A program made the translations under genes and the position numbers. This document shows, piece after piece, positions 49,063 through 57,671 of a stretch of 64,000 nt of DNA; the first letter of the stretch is position 1; every line of letters begins with the position of its first letter. The DNA comes from an uncultured Eubacteriales bacterium (lineage in GTDB: Bacteria > Bacillota > Clostridia > UBA1381 > UMGS1253), in the NCBI GenBank assembly GCA_902492065.1, contig CABUKE010000001.1, forward strand, positions 563,817 through 627,816, read 5' to 3'. The notes under the pieces were generated by a model, which had not been told where the DNA came from, ran no database searches, and was given only the letters and a program-made list of their open reading frames with translations.

Positions 49063-50157
49063 ATGAAATTAGGTATCGTAGGCTTGCCGAATGTCGGCAA
49101 ATCAACATTATTTAATGCGATTACGCAGGCGGGGGCTGAGTCGGCAAATTACCCGTTTTGTACAATAGAGCCAAACGTGGGGAGCGTCAGCGTCCCGGAC
49201 GAACGGCTTGACCGGCTTGCGGAGATGTACCACCCGAAAAAGGTTACGCCCGCCATTATCGAGTTTGTCGATATTGCCGGCTTAGTAAAGGGCGCGAGCC
49301 GCGGCGAGGGGCTTGGGAACAAATTTTTGTCCCATATCCGCGAGGTGGACGCAATCGTTCACGTCGTACGGTGCTTCGAGGATGCTAACATTGTTCACGT
49401 CGACGGGTCAATCGGCCCGCAGCGCGATATAGAAACGATTAATCTGGAGCTTGTTTTTGCCGACCTTGAGATGGTAGAGCGTCGGATTGAGCGGGTGAAA
49501 AAGGCACTCAAAGGCGATAAGAAGTATCAGGCGGAGCTTGACATGCTCGAAGAAGTGAAGCAAACGCTCGAGGCTGGCCGTCCTGCCCGGACAATTGCAT
49601 TCAGTGATGAACAGGCGGAGATGATGAAAGAGGTCGCGCTTCTGACCATGAAGCCGGTGCTGTATGTGGCGAACGTATCGGAGGAGGATTTCTCCAACGG
49701 GATTGAGGGAAACCCGTTTGTGAAGGAAGTAGAAACGATTGCCGCGGGCGAAGGTGCGGAAGTGATTGCGATTTCGGCCCGGATTGAGGAAGAAATTGCG
49801 GAATTGGACGCAGCGGAAAAGAGAGAATTTTTACAGGAACTCGGCATGAACGAATCGGGACTTGACAAAATTGTAAAGGCGAGCTATAAGCTTTTGGGCC
49901 TGATCAGCTACCTGACCGCCGGCGAACCGGAGGTGCGGGCATGGACGATTGTAAACGGGACGAAAGCGCCGCAGGCCGCCGGGAAAATCCATACGGATTT
50001 TGAAAAGGGATTTATCCGCGCGGAAGTTGTTGCTTATGACGACTTGATGGCCTGCGGGACAATGGCTGCGGCGAAGGAGAAAGGTCTTGTGCGCTCGGAA
50101 GGAAAAGATTACGTGATGCATGACGGCGACATTGTTCTATTCCGGTTCAATGTCTGA
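49063..50157 (+). CDS. ychF: Redox-regulated ATPase YchF (Obg family)
   Basis: 364 residues. P-loop GLPNVGKSTLFNAIT at the N terminus, switch region DIAGLVKGASRGEGLGNKFLSHIREVDAIVHVVRCFED, a helical insertion (about 130-200), VLYVANVSEEDF in place of a standard NKxD, and a C-terminal TGS domain (GTKAPQAAGKIHTDFEKGFIRAEVVAYDD). YchF binds ATP more readily than GTP and associates with ribosomes. AGAAAGGTTGAAT before the ATG. Confidence 0.95.
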   Translation: MKLGIVGLPNVGKSTLFNAITQAGAESANYPFCTIEPNVGSVSVPDERLDRLAEMYHPKKVTPAIIEFVDIAGLVKGASRGEGLGNKFLSHIREVDAIVHVVRCFEDANIVHVDGSIGPQRDIETINLELVFADLEMVERRIERVKKALKGDKKYQAELDMLEEVKQTLEAGRPARTIAFSDEQAEMMKEVALLTMKPVLYVANVSEEDFSNGIEGNPFVKEVETIAAGEGAEVIAISARIEEEIAELDAAEKREFLQELGMNESGLDKIVKASYKLLGLISYLTAGEPEVRAWTIVNGTKAPQAAGKIHTDFEKGFIRAEVVAYDDLMACGTMAAAKEKGLVRSEGKDYVMHDGDIVLFRFNV

Positions 50158-50192
50158 TATATATTACGGCAGGCCGGACAGGAGGGGAGAAC

Positions 50193-51164
50193 GTGTCAAC
50201 GCGGGATGATGTTTTGCGAATGTTGGAAGAAAACCGGGAGATCTATCTCTCCGGTAGCCGGATGGCGCAGATGCTTGGCGTTACGCGGGCAAGCGTCTGG
50301 AAGGCGGTTAAAACGCTGGAAGAGAACGGGTATAAAATAGAGGCGGTGACAAACAAAGGATACCGCCTGTCCGCTGGAAATCAAAAGCTTTCCGAATATG
50401 CAGTGCGCCGGCATTTAAAGACAAAAGAGCTTGGAAAAACGCTGTATATCCTCGAAAGTGTGGATTCGACAAATAATTATGCAAAGGCGCTTGCCGCAGA
50501 AGGTGCGCCGCACGGTACGGCAGTGGCCGCGCAGATGCAGACGGGCGGCCGCGGACGGTTGGGGAGAAGCTTTTTTTCCCCGCCCGGTGCAGGCATGTAT
50601 CTAAGCGTTATCCTGCGGCCTACAGTTGACACAGACCGGGCGCTGTCGGTGACCTGTGCGGTTGCAGTGGCGGTGTGCCGCGCTGTGGAGAATTTTATTA
50701 ATAATTCTGCGCAAATCAAATGGGTCAATGACGTATATGTCGCCGGAAAAAAGATATGCGGTATTTTGACAGAGGCAGTAAGCGATTTGGAAAGCGGTAG
50801 TGTGGAGTTCCTCGTCGTCGGAATTGGAATCAATTTGACTTGTGAGGCGTTCCCGCCGGAATTGCGGGAGATTGCGACTGCGCTGTCCGAGCATGGGGGA
50901 GAAAGAACGGATTGCGCGGAGCTGATTGCAGCGGTGCTCTGCGAATTGGAGCAGGTATACGACCAGCTTGATACAGCGGCTTTTATGCCGGAATACCGGC
51001 AGCGTTCCTGCGTGATTGGAAAATGGGTCAGGGCAATCCGGGCAGGAGCGGAACGAGAAGTATTGATAAAAGATATTGATGACAACGGAGCGCTGCTTGT
51101 GGAAAATCAGGCGGGAGTGCCGGAGCGCATCAACAGCGGAGAAATCAGCCTTCGGTTTTTATAG
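50193..51164 (+). CDS. birA: Bifunctional biotin ligase / biotin operon repressor
   Basis: GTG start with GGAGGGGAG upstream. 323 residues: N-terminal winged helix (GSRMAQMLGVTRASVWKAVKTLEENGYKIEAV), central catalytic domain with VDSTNNYAK, the ATP/biotin loop QTGGRGRLGRSFFSPPGAGMYLSVIL and KWVNDVYVAGKKICGILTEA, then a small C-terminal SH3-like domain (LIKDIDDNGALLVENQAG). It attaches biotin to carboxylase carrier proteins and may repress biotin genes, since the DNA-binding domain is intact. It follows ychF by 35 bp. Confidence 0.95.
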   Translation: MSTRDDVLRMLEENREIYLSGSRMAQMLGVTRASVWKAVKTLEENGYKIEAVTNKGYRLSAGNQKLSEYAVRRHLKTKELGKTLYILESVDSTNNYAKALAAEGAPHGTAVAAQMQTGGRGRLGRSFFSPPGAGMYLSVILRPTVDTDRALSVTCAVAVAVCRAVENFINNSAQIKWVNDVYVAGKKICGILTEAVSDLESGSVEFLVVGIGINLTCEAFPPELREIATALSEHGGERTDCAELIAAVLCELEQVYDQLDTAAFMPEYRQRSCVIGKWVRAIRAGAEREVLIKDIDDNGALLVENQAGVPERINSGEISLRFL

Positions 51165-51227
51165 GGGCTGTTTTGATTTTTTGCGATGAGAAATGGGAAT
51201 GACAGGGAGTAAAAGGAGGTATGCAGT

Positions 51228-52592
51228 ATGGCAAACAAATTCAGTGAGATTACACCGCAAATCGTAGAACTTACGGAAAAGTGTATCGGGAATAGTACGA
51301 TTGACGCGGAATTGTACGGAAAGTATGATGTAAAGCGCGGCTTGCGCGATATTAACGGTAAAGGCGTTCTGGCTGGACTGACGGATATTTCAGAGGTGCG
51401 CTCGTATACGGTGGTCGATAATGAAATGGTTCCCTGTGAAGGGAAACTGTTTTACCGCGGCGTCGACATTGAAAAGATTGTGTCCGGCTTCATCCGTGAT
51501 AAGCGGTTTGGGTTTGAGGAAACGACCTATTTGTTATTGTTCGGCGAACTGCCAACCCAGAAGGAACTGAGTGAATTTTGTACGCTGCTGGCCAATTACC
51601 GGACGCTGCCGACAAGCTTTGTGCGCGACATTATCATGAAGGCGCCAAGCTCCGATATGATGAACACACTGGCAAGAAGTGTTCTGACGCTGTATTCTTA
51701 CGATGAAAATGCAAACGACATTTCGCTGCCGAATGTTTTGCGCCAGTCGTTACAGCTTATTGCACTGTTTCCACTTTTGGCGGTGTACGGCTATCAGGCA
51801 TACGTCCACTATCACGATGGGCAGAGTCTGTTTATCCATCAACCAGTACCGGAGCTTTCCACAGCGGAAAACATTTTACATATCCTGCGCGCAGACTGTA
51901 AGTATACGGAGTTGGAGGCAAAAATCCTTGACATTGCGCTGGTGCTCCATGCAGAGCACGGCGGCGGCAACAATTCGACGTTTACGACGCGTGTCGTGAC
52001 GTCCTCTGGCACGGACACCTATTCGGCAATTGCAGGTGCGCTCGGATCACTGAAGGGGCCAAAGCACGGTGGTGCGAATATCAAGGTTGTAAAGATGTTT
52101 GAGGACATAAAAAAGAATGTATCTGACTGGAAGGATGAAAAGCAGATCGAGCAATATCTCAACGACCTTTTGGACAAAAAGGCTTTTGACGGCGCAGGGC
52201 TGATTTATGGCATGGGACACGCAGTCTATTCGATTTCTGACCCGCGCGCCAACACATTTAAATATTTTGTAGAAAGTCTTGCGAAGGAAAAAGGTCGGGA
52301 AGACGAGTATCAGCTTTATGCAACGGTTGAAAAAATTGCAGTTGATGTGATTGGAAAGAAGCGCAAAATTTATAAAGGCGTCAGCGCAAATGTTGATTTT
52401 TACAGCGGTTTTGTTTACAGTATGTTAAATCTTCCGCTGGAATTATATACGCCGATTTTTGCGATTGCGAGAATTGTCGGATGGAGCGCACACCGCATGG
52501 AGGAGCTTGTCAATGCGGGCAAGATTATTCGTCCGGCATATAAAAATGTCGCGCCCCATAAGGAGTATGTACCGCTTAAGGAACGGAAATAA
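51228..52592 (+). CDS. Citrate synthase, copy 2
   Basis: 454 residues with AAAAGGAGGTATGC upstream. It is co-linear with copy 1 throughout, with the same N-terminal extension (AELYGKYDVKRGLRDINGKG) and active-site elements HAEHGGGNNSTF, LKGPKHGGANIKV, GMGHAVYSISDPR and NVDFYSGFVYSML. Identity to copy 1 is well over half by eye, but differences spread along the length show an old duplication. One copy may act on another acyl-CoA (methylcitrate-type) or be expressed under other conditions; nothing here decides this. Confidence 0.93.
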   Translation: MANKFSEITPQIVELTEKCIGNSTIDAELYGKYDVKRGLRDINGKGVLAGLTDISEVRSYTVVDNEMVPCEGKLFYRGVDIEKIVSGFIRDKRFGFEETTYLLLFGELPTQKELSEFCTLLANYRTLPTSFVRDIIMKAPSSDMMNTLARSVLTLYSYDENANDISLPNVLRQSLQLIALFPLLAVYGYQAYVHYHDGQSLFIHQPVPELSTAENILHILRADCKYTELEAKILDIALVLHAEHGGGNNSTFTTRVVTSSGTDTYSAIAGALGSLKGPKHGGANIKVVKMFEDIKKNVSDWKDEKQIEQYLNDLLDKKAFDGAGLIYGMGHAVYSISDPRANTFKYFVESLAKEKGREDEYQLYATVEKIAVDVIGKKRKIYKGVSANVDFYSGFVYSMLNLPLELYTPIFAIARIVGWSAHRMEELVNAGKIIRPAYKNVAPHKEYVPLKERK

Positions 52593-52657
52593 AAGCGAGA
52601 TGGTCGGCGCGGGGAATAAAGCCTATGGGCAGGAACGGCTGATGAAGTAAATTACAG

Positions 52658-52693
52658 GACGAGTGAGAGATTTTCTCTCGCTCGTCTTTTTTT
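52658..52693 (+). terminator. Terminator after citrate synthase 2
   Basis: Thirteen-base stem GACGAGTGAGAGA / TCTCTCGCTCGTC (one G-T pair) with a TTT loop and a seven-T tail. Confidence 0.88.
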
Positions 52694-52826
52694 GTATAGG
52701 TATATAGCGGATAGAGAACCCGCAGGAATAGCCGGGGAACCTGTCTCCTTTTGCCCTATTTAATACTATTAAAACTTGTCTGCCTCATAGAATAGTAGCA
52801 GCAAATCTTTTTCGGAGGCGAGAAAA

Positions 52827-52991
52827 GTGTTACAAAAAGGGATTAAAACGCAGGAGATTGGTATGACGGAATACACAGACAGCAAACAGCGGCGGCATCG
52901 GGTAAAGCACAGTGTTATCATTTCTGAGTGCGTCCAATGCGAACTGGAAGAAAAAATAGTGGAAGAATTATACCACATCTTTACAGCCTAA
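52827..52991 (+). CDS. 54-residue protein preceding the recombinase
   Basis: GTG start with TTCGGAGGCGAG seven bases upstream. The short basic-then-acidic product (QEIGMTEYTDSKQRRHRVKH, then two Cys in ECVQC and a helical EEKIVEELYHIF end) has no family I recognise. Its stop lies 23 bp before the point where the recombinase protein should begin, so the two are probably translationally coupled. Comparable small ORFs precede some clostridial serine recombinases, which suggests a directionality or regulatory helper, but this is inference from position. Confidence 0.6.
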   Translation: MLQKGIKTQEIGMTEYTDSKQRRHRVKHSVIISECVQCELEEKIVEELYHIFTA

Positions 52992-54526
52992 CGGCATGGC
53001 AGGAAGGTGGTTTTATCTATATCGCATTATATGCCAGACAGAGCATAGAGAAGGAAAATTCAGTCAGTATAGAAACGCAGCTGGAGTACAGCAGGAATAT
53101 GATACGCCCGGACGAACAGGGATATTTGATAAAGACTTTTTCGGACCGGGGTTATTCGGGAAAAGACACCAATCGTCCGGATTTTCAGGCGCTGCTGCAA
53201 GACGTACGGCGGGGAAAGGTCAAAAAGCTAATCGTCTATAAGCTTGACCGTGTATCGCGGTCGCTGCTTGATTTTGTCGATATGATACAGCTTTTTAAGG
53301 AGCATGGCGTAGAGTTTGTGAGCGCACAGGAAATGTTTGATACAGCTTCGCCGTACGGCGAAATGCTGATGAAGCTGTTAATGGTGTTTGCGGAGTTTGA
53401 ACGCACAAGCATTGTAAACCGGATTCGCGACGCCTATGAAAAACGGAGCAGCATGGGGCTTTATGCGGGCGGCAGGCGCGCATATGGATACGATTTGGAA
53501 GAAACGATGATACAGGGAATCAAGACTAAAAAATATATCCCGCGAATCGAAGAGGCCGAACAGATCAAACATATTTTTGAAACCTATTCCAAACCTGGAG
53601 TAACGCTTCGGCGGCTGCAAACAGAGCTGCTTGCAAATGGAATCAAGCCGCTGTCCGGTACGGACTGGACAACGGGAAAGCTCGGCACACTGCTGCGAAA
53701 TCCCATCTATGTCAAAGCAGACGCAGACATATATGACTATTATCAAAAGCGCCATGTACACATTGTCAATGATATCCATACATTTGACGGAGTGCATAAT
53801 GTCCAGCTCTATGGAAAAACCACGCATGACCGGAATTTGCCGGATTGGAGCGATATGAAAATCGTTGTTTTGGAAAGCGAAGGACTGGTAGACTCGGCAG
53901 TGTGGCTCAAGTGCCAGCAGAAACTTGAGCAAAATAAACGAGTCGGCAAAGCGTGGGGGAACCACACTTCATGGCTTGGTGGAAAGTTAGTCTGCGCCAA
54001 GTGCGGCCATACCATGACAACAGTAAAAGGCGAAACAAGACGGTACTTTTTGTGTACGGGGAAAACACATAAAAAAACGTGCAGCGGGCTCAGGGGGACA
54101 GTCTATGTAGAAGATATGGAAGCGATGATACATGCGTGCATTGCCGAAAAACTATCTGGTTTAAAGGGATTTTGCCCAAAGCGAACCAGCGCGTCCGATG
54201 AACAGGAGAATATACTGAAGTTAAGAATAAAAGAAATCGAACAGCAGCAGGAGCAGCTAAGTATAGTGGTATTGAAAGATACACTAAATGCAGACATGAT
54301 ACAGCTTTTAAACCAGAAGGCCGAAGTGCTGGCTAAGGAGAAGCGTTATCTGGAAGAAAAGATAAGGGAGAAAAGAAACGCGGCACGAAACGGCGGAACC
54401 GGCGCGGACTTTTCAAAAAGATGGAGAGGAGCAAGCTTTCTTGAAAAGCGGGCCGTTGCGGATGTTTTTATTCAAAACATCATTCTCTATGAGGACGGTT
54501 CCGCAGAGATTGTCTGGAAGGTTTAA
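52928..54526 (+). CDS. Large serine site-specific recombinase
   Basis: Catalytic resolvase domain with LYARQSIEKEN (nucleophile Ser), FSDRGYSGKDTNRPDFQALL, KLIVYKLDRVSRSLLDFVD and FAEFERTSIVNRIRDAY. Then comes the recombinase DNA-binding domain (GVTLRRLQTELLANGIKPLSG, LGTLLRNPIYVKA), a zinc ribbon (CAKCGHTMTTVKGE ... FLCTGKTHKKTCSG) and a C-terminal coiled coil. Such enzymes integrate or excise phages, transposons or gene-interrupting elements. The only canonical in-frame start is GTG 52928 (ATG at 52937), without a ribosome site; homology begins at codon ATC 53015 behind AGGAAGGTGG, so the true start may be non-standard. No partner element boundaries were found. Confidence 0.88.
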   Translation: MRPMRTGRKNSGRIIPHLYSLTAWQEGGFIYIALYARQSIEKENSVSIETQLEYSRNMIRPDEQGYLIKTFSDRGYSGKDTNRPDFQALLQDVRRGKVKKLIVYKLDRVSRSLLDFVDMIQLFKEHGVEFVSAQEMFDTASPYGEMLMKLLMVFAEFERTSIVNRIRDAYEKRSSMGLYAGGRRAYGYDLEETMIQGIKTKKYIPRIEEAEQIKHIFETYSKPGVTLRRLQTELLANGIKPLSGTDWTTGKLGTLLRNPIYVKADADIYDYYQKRHVHIVNDIHTFDGVHNVQLYGKTTHDRNLPDWSDMKIVVLESEGLVDSAVWLKCQQKLEQNKRVGKAWGNHTSWLGGKLVCAKCGHTMTTVKGETRRYFLCTGKTHKKTCSGLRGTVYVEDMEAMIHACIAEKLSGLKGFCPKRTSASDEQENILKLRIKEIEQQQEQLSIVVLKDTLNADMIQLLNQKAEVLAKEKRYLEEKIREKRNAARNGGTGADFSKRWRGASFLEKRAVADVFIQNIILYEDGSAEIVWKV

Positions 54527-54568
54527 TTGTGTCGATTACAACAGACTGTATAGAAAGGGGCGATTAAA

Positions 54569-55771
54569 ATGGATACAAAAAGGGAAAATCCTTTAGCCCA
54601 CATATATGAGGGAGAAAGGGGAAATCTGCCAAACCTCTATTCCTATTTTGGCATTAATCAAAAAGAGAAAAGCGATGCGGAATCCAAGCTACACCAGACT
54701 GATTCTCGACTGTTTCCGCCCAATCAATTTTATGCGTTAAAGAATATTGAAAACTGGTTAAAACTCAGAAACAACAAAATAAGTAAAGAATTTTTTAACG
54801 AATTTGACAATTACTTCATAGACCCGTATGCGAATGCAGATTTTTTGAAAAAGCTTATCGCGTATGGAAGCAATAAAAAAGACATCACCTCCCGCTATGC
54901 GCTTTGGACAACGGAGGTAACCGGTACAGTCTGTGCGGCATGTGACAGCAGAATCGGGACAGTTTACGACCTGTTTCACGAACCTGACACAGCGAAAGGG
55001 GAGTGTCAGTGTCAGAAATATTACTTTGGCGGCATACCTACGCCGAAGCGGTATTTTGTTGTCGTTTTTGCGGGGATTAACACGCCGGAGGGAACAGGCT
55101 ATATTATTGCGTTGGGAGAAGAAATAAAAAAACAGCTCTTGCAACAGGCGCCGCACAGCACGGTGGATATTATGTATATCTATGCTTATGACGACTCAGG
55201 GGATGAGAATGTGTTGAACGACGGCATCATCGGGGATTCTATGCAGGTCTACAGCCGGATATTTGACCCCAAATCCAAGCCGCCGTGGAATTTTTCGTAT
55301 GAAATCATAAATAAACATCAAGGGAAGTACGACTATATGTTTTTTGCTGGCCACAGTGGGGGTGGCGTTATGGCGTCAAGGGTTGCAGAAGTCCTGGACC
55401 AAATTGACAACGGGCCGTATGTAAATAAAATTATCCGCATTGGGTCGCCGGAGCTGAACATGGGACCTGCGTATCAGGACCGAACATTTGACCTGATTAT
55501 TCCAATGGATCCGGTTCCGCTGCTGAAATTCCGCAGGACGGATACGGATAAAGCTGTAAAAAACATCTACTTGTCCGATATGGCTTATGATACGCTTGAT
55601 CCGGTTGTCATACATAGAGCATACTTCCAGCACAATTGCACGGATGTGTGCCGGCAGCGGTGTGCAGAGGATGTAAAAAAGGGAAATGACAAGTATTATT
55701 ATCCTGAGAATCCGAATAACGTGACAAATATGGAGAAAACTGTGCGGGCATTTATGCCTTATATTGATTAA
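54569..55771 (+). CDS. Lipase-like alpha/beta-hydrolase of unknown family
   Basis: 400 residues, AGAAAGGGGCG before the ATG, no signal peptide. The N-terminal 120 residues are unlike anything I recognise. A Cys-rich middle (CAACDSRIG ... GECQCQKYYF) precedes an alpha/beta-hydrolase core: VVVFAGINTPEG strand, nucleophile elbow FFAGHSGGGVMASR (Ser about 267), IIRIGSPELNMG, then DLIIPMDPVPLLKFRR (possible acid) and VVIHRAYFQH (possible His), the layout of class 3 lipases. A late CTDVCRQRC cluster adds more Cys. It lies 42 bp after the recombinase, lower in GC than the flanks, and may be cargo of the same element. Confidence 0.7.
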   Translation: MDTKRENPLAHIYEGERGNLPNLYSYFGINQKEKSDAESKLHQTDSRLFPPNQFYALKNIENWLKLRNNKISKEFFNEFDNYFIDPYANADFLKKLIAYGSNKKDITSRYALWTTEVTGTVCAACDSRIGTVYDLFHEPDTAKGECQCQKYYFGGIPTPKRYFVVVFAGINTPEGTGYIIALGEEIKKQLLQQAPHSTVDIMYIYAYDDSGDENVLNDGIIGDSMQVYSRIFDPKSKPPWNFSYEIINKHQGKYDYMFFAGHSGGGVMASRVAEVLDQIDNGPYVNKIIRIGSPELNMGPAYQDRTFDLIIPMDPVPLLKFRRTDTDKAVKNIYLSDMAYDTLDPVVIHRAYFQHNCTDVCRQRCAEDVKKGNDKYYYPENPNNVTNMEKTVRAFMPYID

Positions 55772-55793
55772 AAAATGCCACATTATTTCCTTT

Positions 55794-56387
55794 TTATACT
55801 TGTTTTATTGATGGACAAGCCATTCCATTTGATAAGATTTTGTTTAAACTATGTAGCAATGCTTCACCGAAACGCTGGAAATGTACAACCTCGCGTTCGC
55901 GCAGGAATTTGATTACCTTGTTTACATCCGGGTCGTCGGAAACGCGCAAGATATTATCGTATGTGGTGCGTGCTTTCTGCTCTGCTGCAAGGTCTTCTAC
56001 CAAATTCATAATCGGGTCGTCAGACGAAGCAATTGTTGCCGCACTCCACGGATTGCCGGCAGCATCGGCGGGATAAACGCCTCTGCCGTGGTCAATGAAA
56101 TATTGTGCCAGAGGGCTGTTTTCAATTTGGCCGGTCGTTGCATTTTTTGCAAGCTGGCGAACAAGTGTCCCCACTATTTCAAGGTGTGCCAATTCTTCGG
56201 TACCGATATCGTTCAGGGTAGAACGCGTTACCTCGTTCGGCATGGAAAACCGCTGGGACAGATAGCGCATTGCCGCGCCAAGCTCGCCGTTTGGTCCGCC
56301 ATATTGGCTGATAATAAAATTCGCCAGCTTCGGATTCGGTGTTTTTATATTGACTGGAAATTCAAGAAATTTTTGATATTGCCACAT
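55794..56387 (-). CDS. cotJC: Spore coat protein CotJC (manganese-catalase family)
   Basis: 197 residues; AAAGGAGGATAATC ribosome site. It belongs to the non-haem Mn-catalase fold: GELGAAMRYLSQRFSMPN (first-helix Glu), IGTEELAHLEIVGTLVRQL (Glu-Glu-His ligands), and the later helices DPIMNLVEDLAAEQKARTTYDNIL and REREVVHFQRFGEAL. CotJC assembles into the coat of spores, where the catalase-like core may remove peroxide. Third gene of the cotJ operon, 18 bp after cotJB. Confidence 0.95.
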   Translation of the reverse strand: MWQYQKFLEFPVNIKTPNPKLANFIISQYGGPNGELGAAMRYLSQRFSMPNEVTRSTLNDIGTEELAHLEIVGTLVRQLAKNATTGQIENSPLAQYFIDHGRGVYPADAAGNPWSAATIASSDDPIMNLVEDLAAEQKARTTYDNILRVSDDPDVNKVIKFLREREVVHFQRFGEALLHSLNKILSNGMACPSIKQV

Positions 56388-56405
56388 ATATAAGATTATC
56401 CTCCT

Positions 56406-56681
56406 TTACTGTGCTTCCCACGGCCACGGGTCGTCCATCCACTTCCAGGTTTCCGCACTGTCGTTTGCCGTGTGGGTAAGTGGTCCAAAATCTTTTTCAA
56501 AATCCATTGTAGCCTGTTTGAGCTTCTTTACAATGTCGCTATGCATTTGCAGTGCCTTTTTGTCCGTCGGGTGTGTGTTTAGATACAGGGCGAGGTCGTA
56601 CGCGGTAAAGTTGTAGTTCTGGATATCGCGCAGCCGCCTTGCACGTTCGCTTTGCGGTTGTGTCATGTTCATCATGTCCAT
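56406..56681 (-). CDS. cotJB: Spore coat protein CotJB
   Basis: The start at 56681 (MDMMNMTQ) has GAGGAGGACGACT upstream. 91 residues with the family core RRLRDIQNYNFTAYDLALYLNTHPTDKKAL and a Trp-rich end ETWKWMDDPWPWEAQ. Needed with CotJA/CotJC for their coat assembly. Overlaps nothing; cotJA ends 11 bp upstream. Confidence 0.93.
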   Translation of the reverse strand: MDMMNMTQPQSERARRLRDIQNYNFTAYDLALYLNTHPTDKKALQMHSDIVKKLKQATMDFEKDFGPLTHTANDSAETWKWMDDPWPWEAQ

Positions 56682-56692
56682 AGTCGTCCTCC

Positions 56693-56866
56693 TCAATACT
56701 GTTTCCCGTATTTTTCCATCGGGATGTCTAACTCTGGGAAAATTGTCCCCTGGTTCAATCCCTTTTCCGGGTCGTATGTTTCTCCCATAACCTGCATGGG
56801 AACATAGGCATAGCCTACTCTTGGCATTGGCGTAGAAGCGGTCAAATCACAATCCATATTTGCCAT
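56693..56866 (-). CDS. cotJA: Spore coat-associated protein CotJA
   Basis: 57 residues, with GAAGGGAGAAGAA before the ATG at 56866. The sequence carries the CotJA pattern: PMPRVGYAYVPMQVMGETYDP, then GLNQGTIFPELDIPMEKYG (positions about 12-55). First gene of the cotJA-cotJB-cotJC operon on the minus strand. Too small for many gene callers, but motif and position are clear. Confidence 0.92.
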   Translation of the reverse strand: MANMDCDLTASTPMPRVGYAYVPMQVMGETYDPEKGLNQGTIFPELDIPMEKYGKQY

Positions 56867-56937
56867 TTCTTCTCCCTTCTAATAATAAAAATTGGTTCGG
56901 CGCAGAGTGTTTGATTGCGTGCGCCGTACTACGTTAC

Positions 56938-56963
56938 ATAATATGTTTACATACGGCAATATG
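56938..56963 (-). promoter_or_regulatory. Possible sigma-E promoter of the cotJ operon
   Basis: On the complement CATATT (56963-56958) and CATATTAT (56945-56938) are 12 bp apart, near the sigma-E pattern of ATA-type -35 and CATACAnT -10 (usual spacing 13-15). cotJ is sigma-E-controlled in Bacillus. Spacing and -10 are imperfect. Confidence 0.3.
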
Positions 56964-57000
56964 TGACGCGGTGGAGCCAATTCGATTTGTAGAAAAAGTA

Positions 57001-57029
57001 TTGACTTATGCTCGGAATTAAATTAATAT
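57001..57029 (+). promoter_or_regulatory. Possible promoter of the DUF6125 gene
   Basis: TTGACT (57001-57006) and TAATAT (57024-57029), 17-bp spacing, 41 bp before the start. Confidence 0.45.
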
Positions 57030-57069
57030 TATAGTATATATGGATAGAATTAGAAAGCATGGTGGAACG

Positions 57070-57582
57070 ATGGGTAACGAGGCGTTGGAGCGGTATACAA
57101 AGGAAGATTTGATTCGTTTGATCGAGCTTTACTCGAAAAACTGGCTGGCGCTCGACGGCGTATGGTTCCAGTCGATAGAGGCAAAGTATGGCATGGACGA
57201 GGCCATACAGCACGACATAGAAGCGTGGAAACGCTATACGGTGATTGAGGCAAGGCGGATTAAGAAGTTTTTGGGATTATCGGAGCATCCCGGGCTGGAA
57301 GGGCTTGCGGCAGCTCTGCCGCTCCGCTTTTACGGAAATCTGAACCGGCATGAGCTGGTCATGGAAAAAGATAAGCTCGTCTACCGCAATTTTGACTGCC
57401 GTGTGCAGTCGGCGCGCAGGCGGAAGGGAATGCCGTATCACCCATGCAAGCAGGTTGGCATTGAGGAGTACAGCGGCTTTGCCAAAACGATTGATGACCG
57501 GATACGGTGCCGGTGTTTGAGCTGCTTTCCGGACTGCACGGAGAATGCGGACGGATGTGCATGGGAATTTTATATGGAATAA
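57070..57582 (+). CDS. DUF6125-type cytosolic protein
   Basis: 170 residues from ATG 57070 (GGTGG just upstream); an ATG at 57040 is in frame but has no ribosome site. The start ALERYTKEDLIRLIELYSKNWLALDGVWFQSIEAKYGMDEAI is the family hallmark. Conserved Cys in FDCRVQ, HPCKQVG, CRCLSCFPDC and DGCAW suggest a metal or cofactor site near the C terminus. Function unknown; I assign the family by memory of its N-terminal signature. It lies 89 bp upstream of polA. Confidence 0.75.
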   Translation: MGNEALERYTKEDLIRLIELYSKNWLALDGVWFQSIEAKYGMDEAIQHDIEAWKRYTVIEARRIKKFLGLSEHPGLEGLAAALPLRFYGNLNRHELVMEKDKLVYRNFDCRVQSARRRKGMPYHPCKQVGIEEYSGFAKTIDDRIRCRCLSCFPDCTENADGCAWEFYME

Positions 57583-57671
57583 AAGTTTTATGGAATATTA
57601 TTTCTCTTTTCTGAAACGATAAAAGTATACTGACAACAGGAAACTCAAATTGAATGGAAGGGAAGCTTACC

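Noticed and set aside
52694..55793. Attachment sites or short direct repeats flanking the recombinase patch
   Set aside because: I compared the flanks by eye and found no convincing matching cores, so no att site is claimed.
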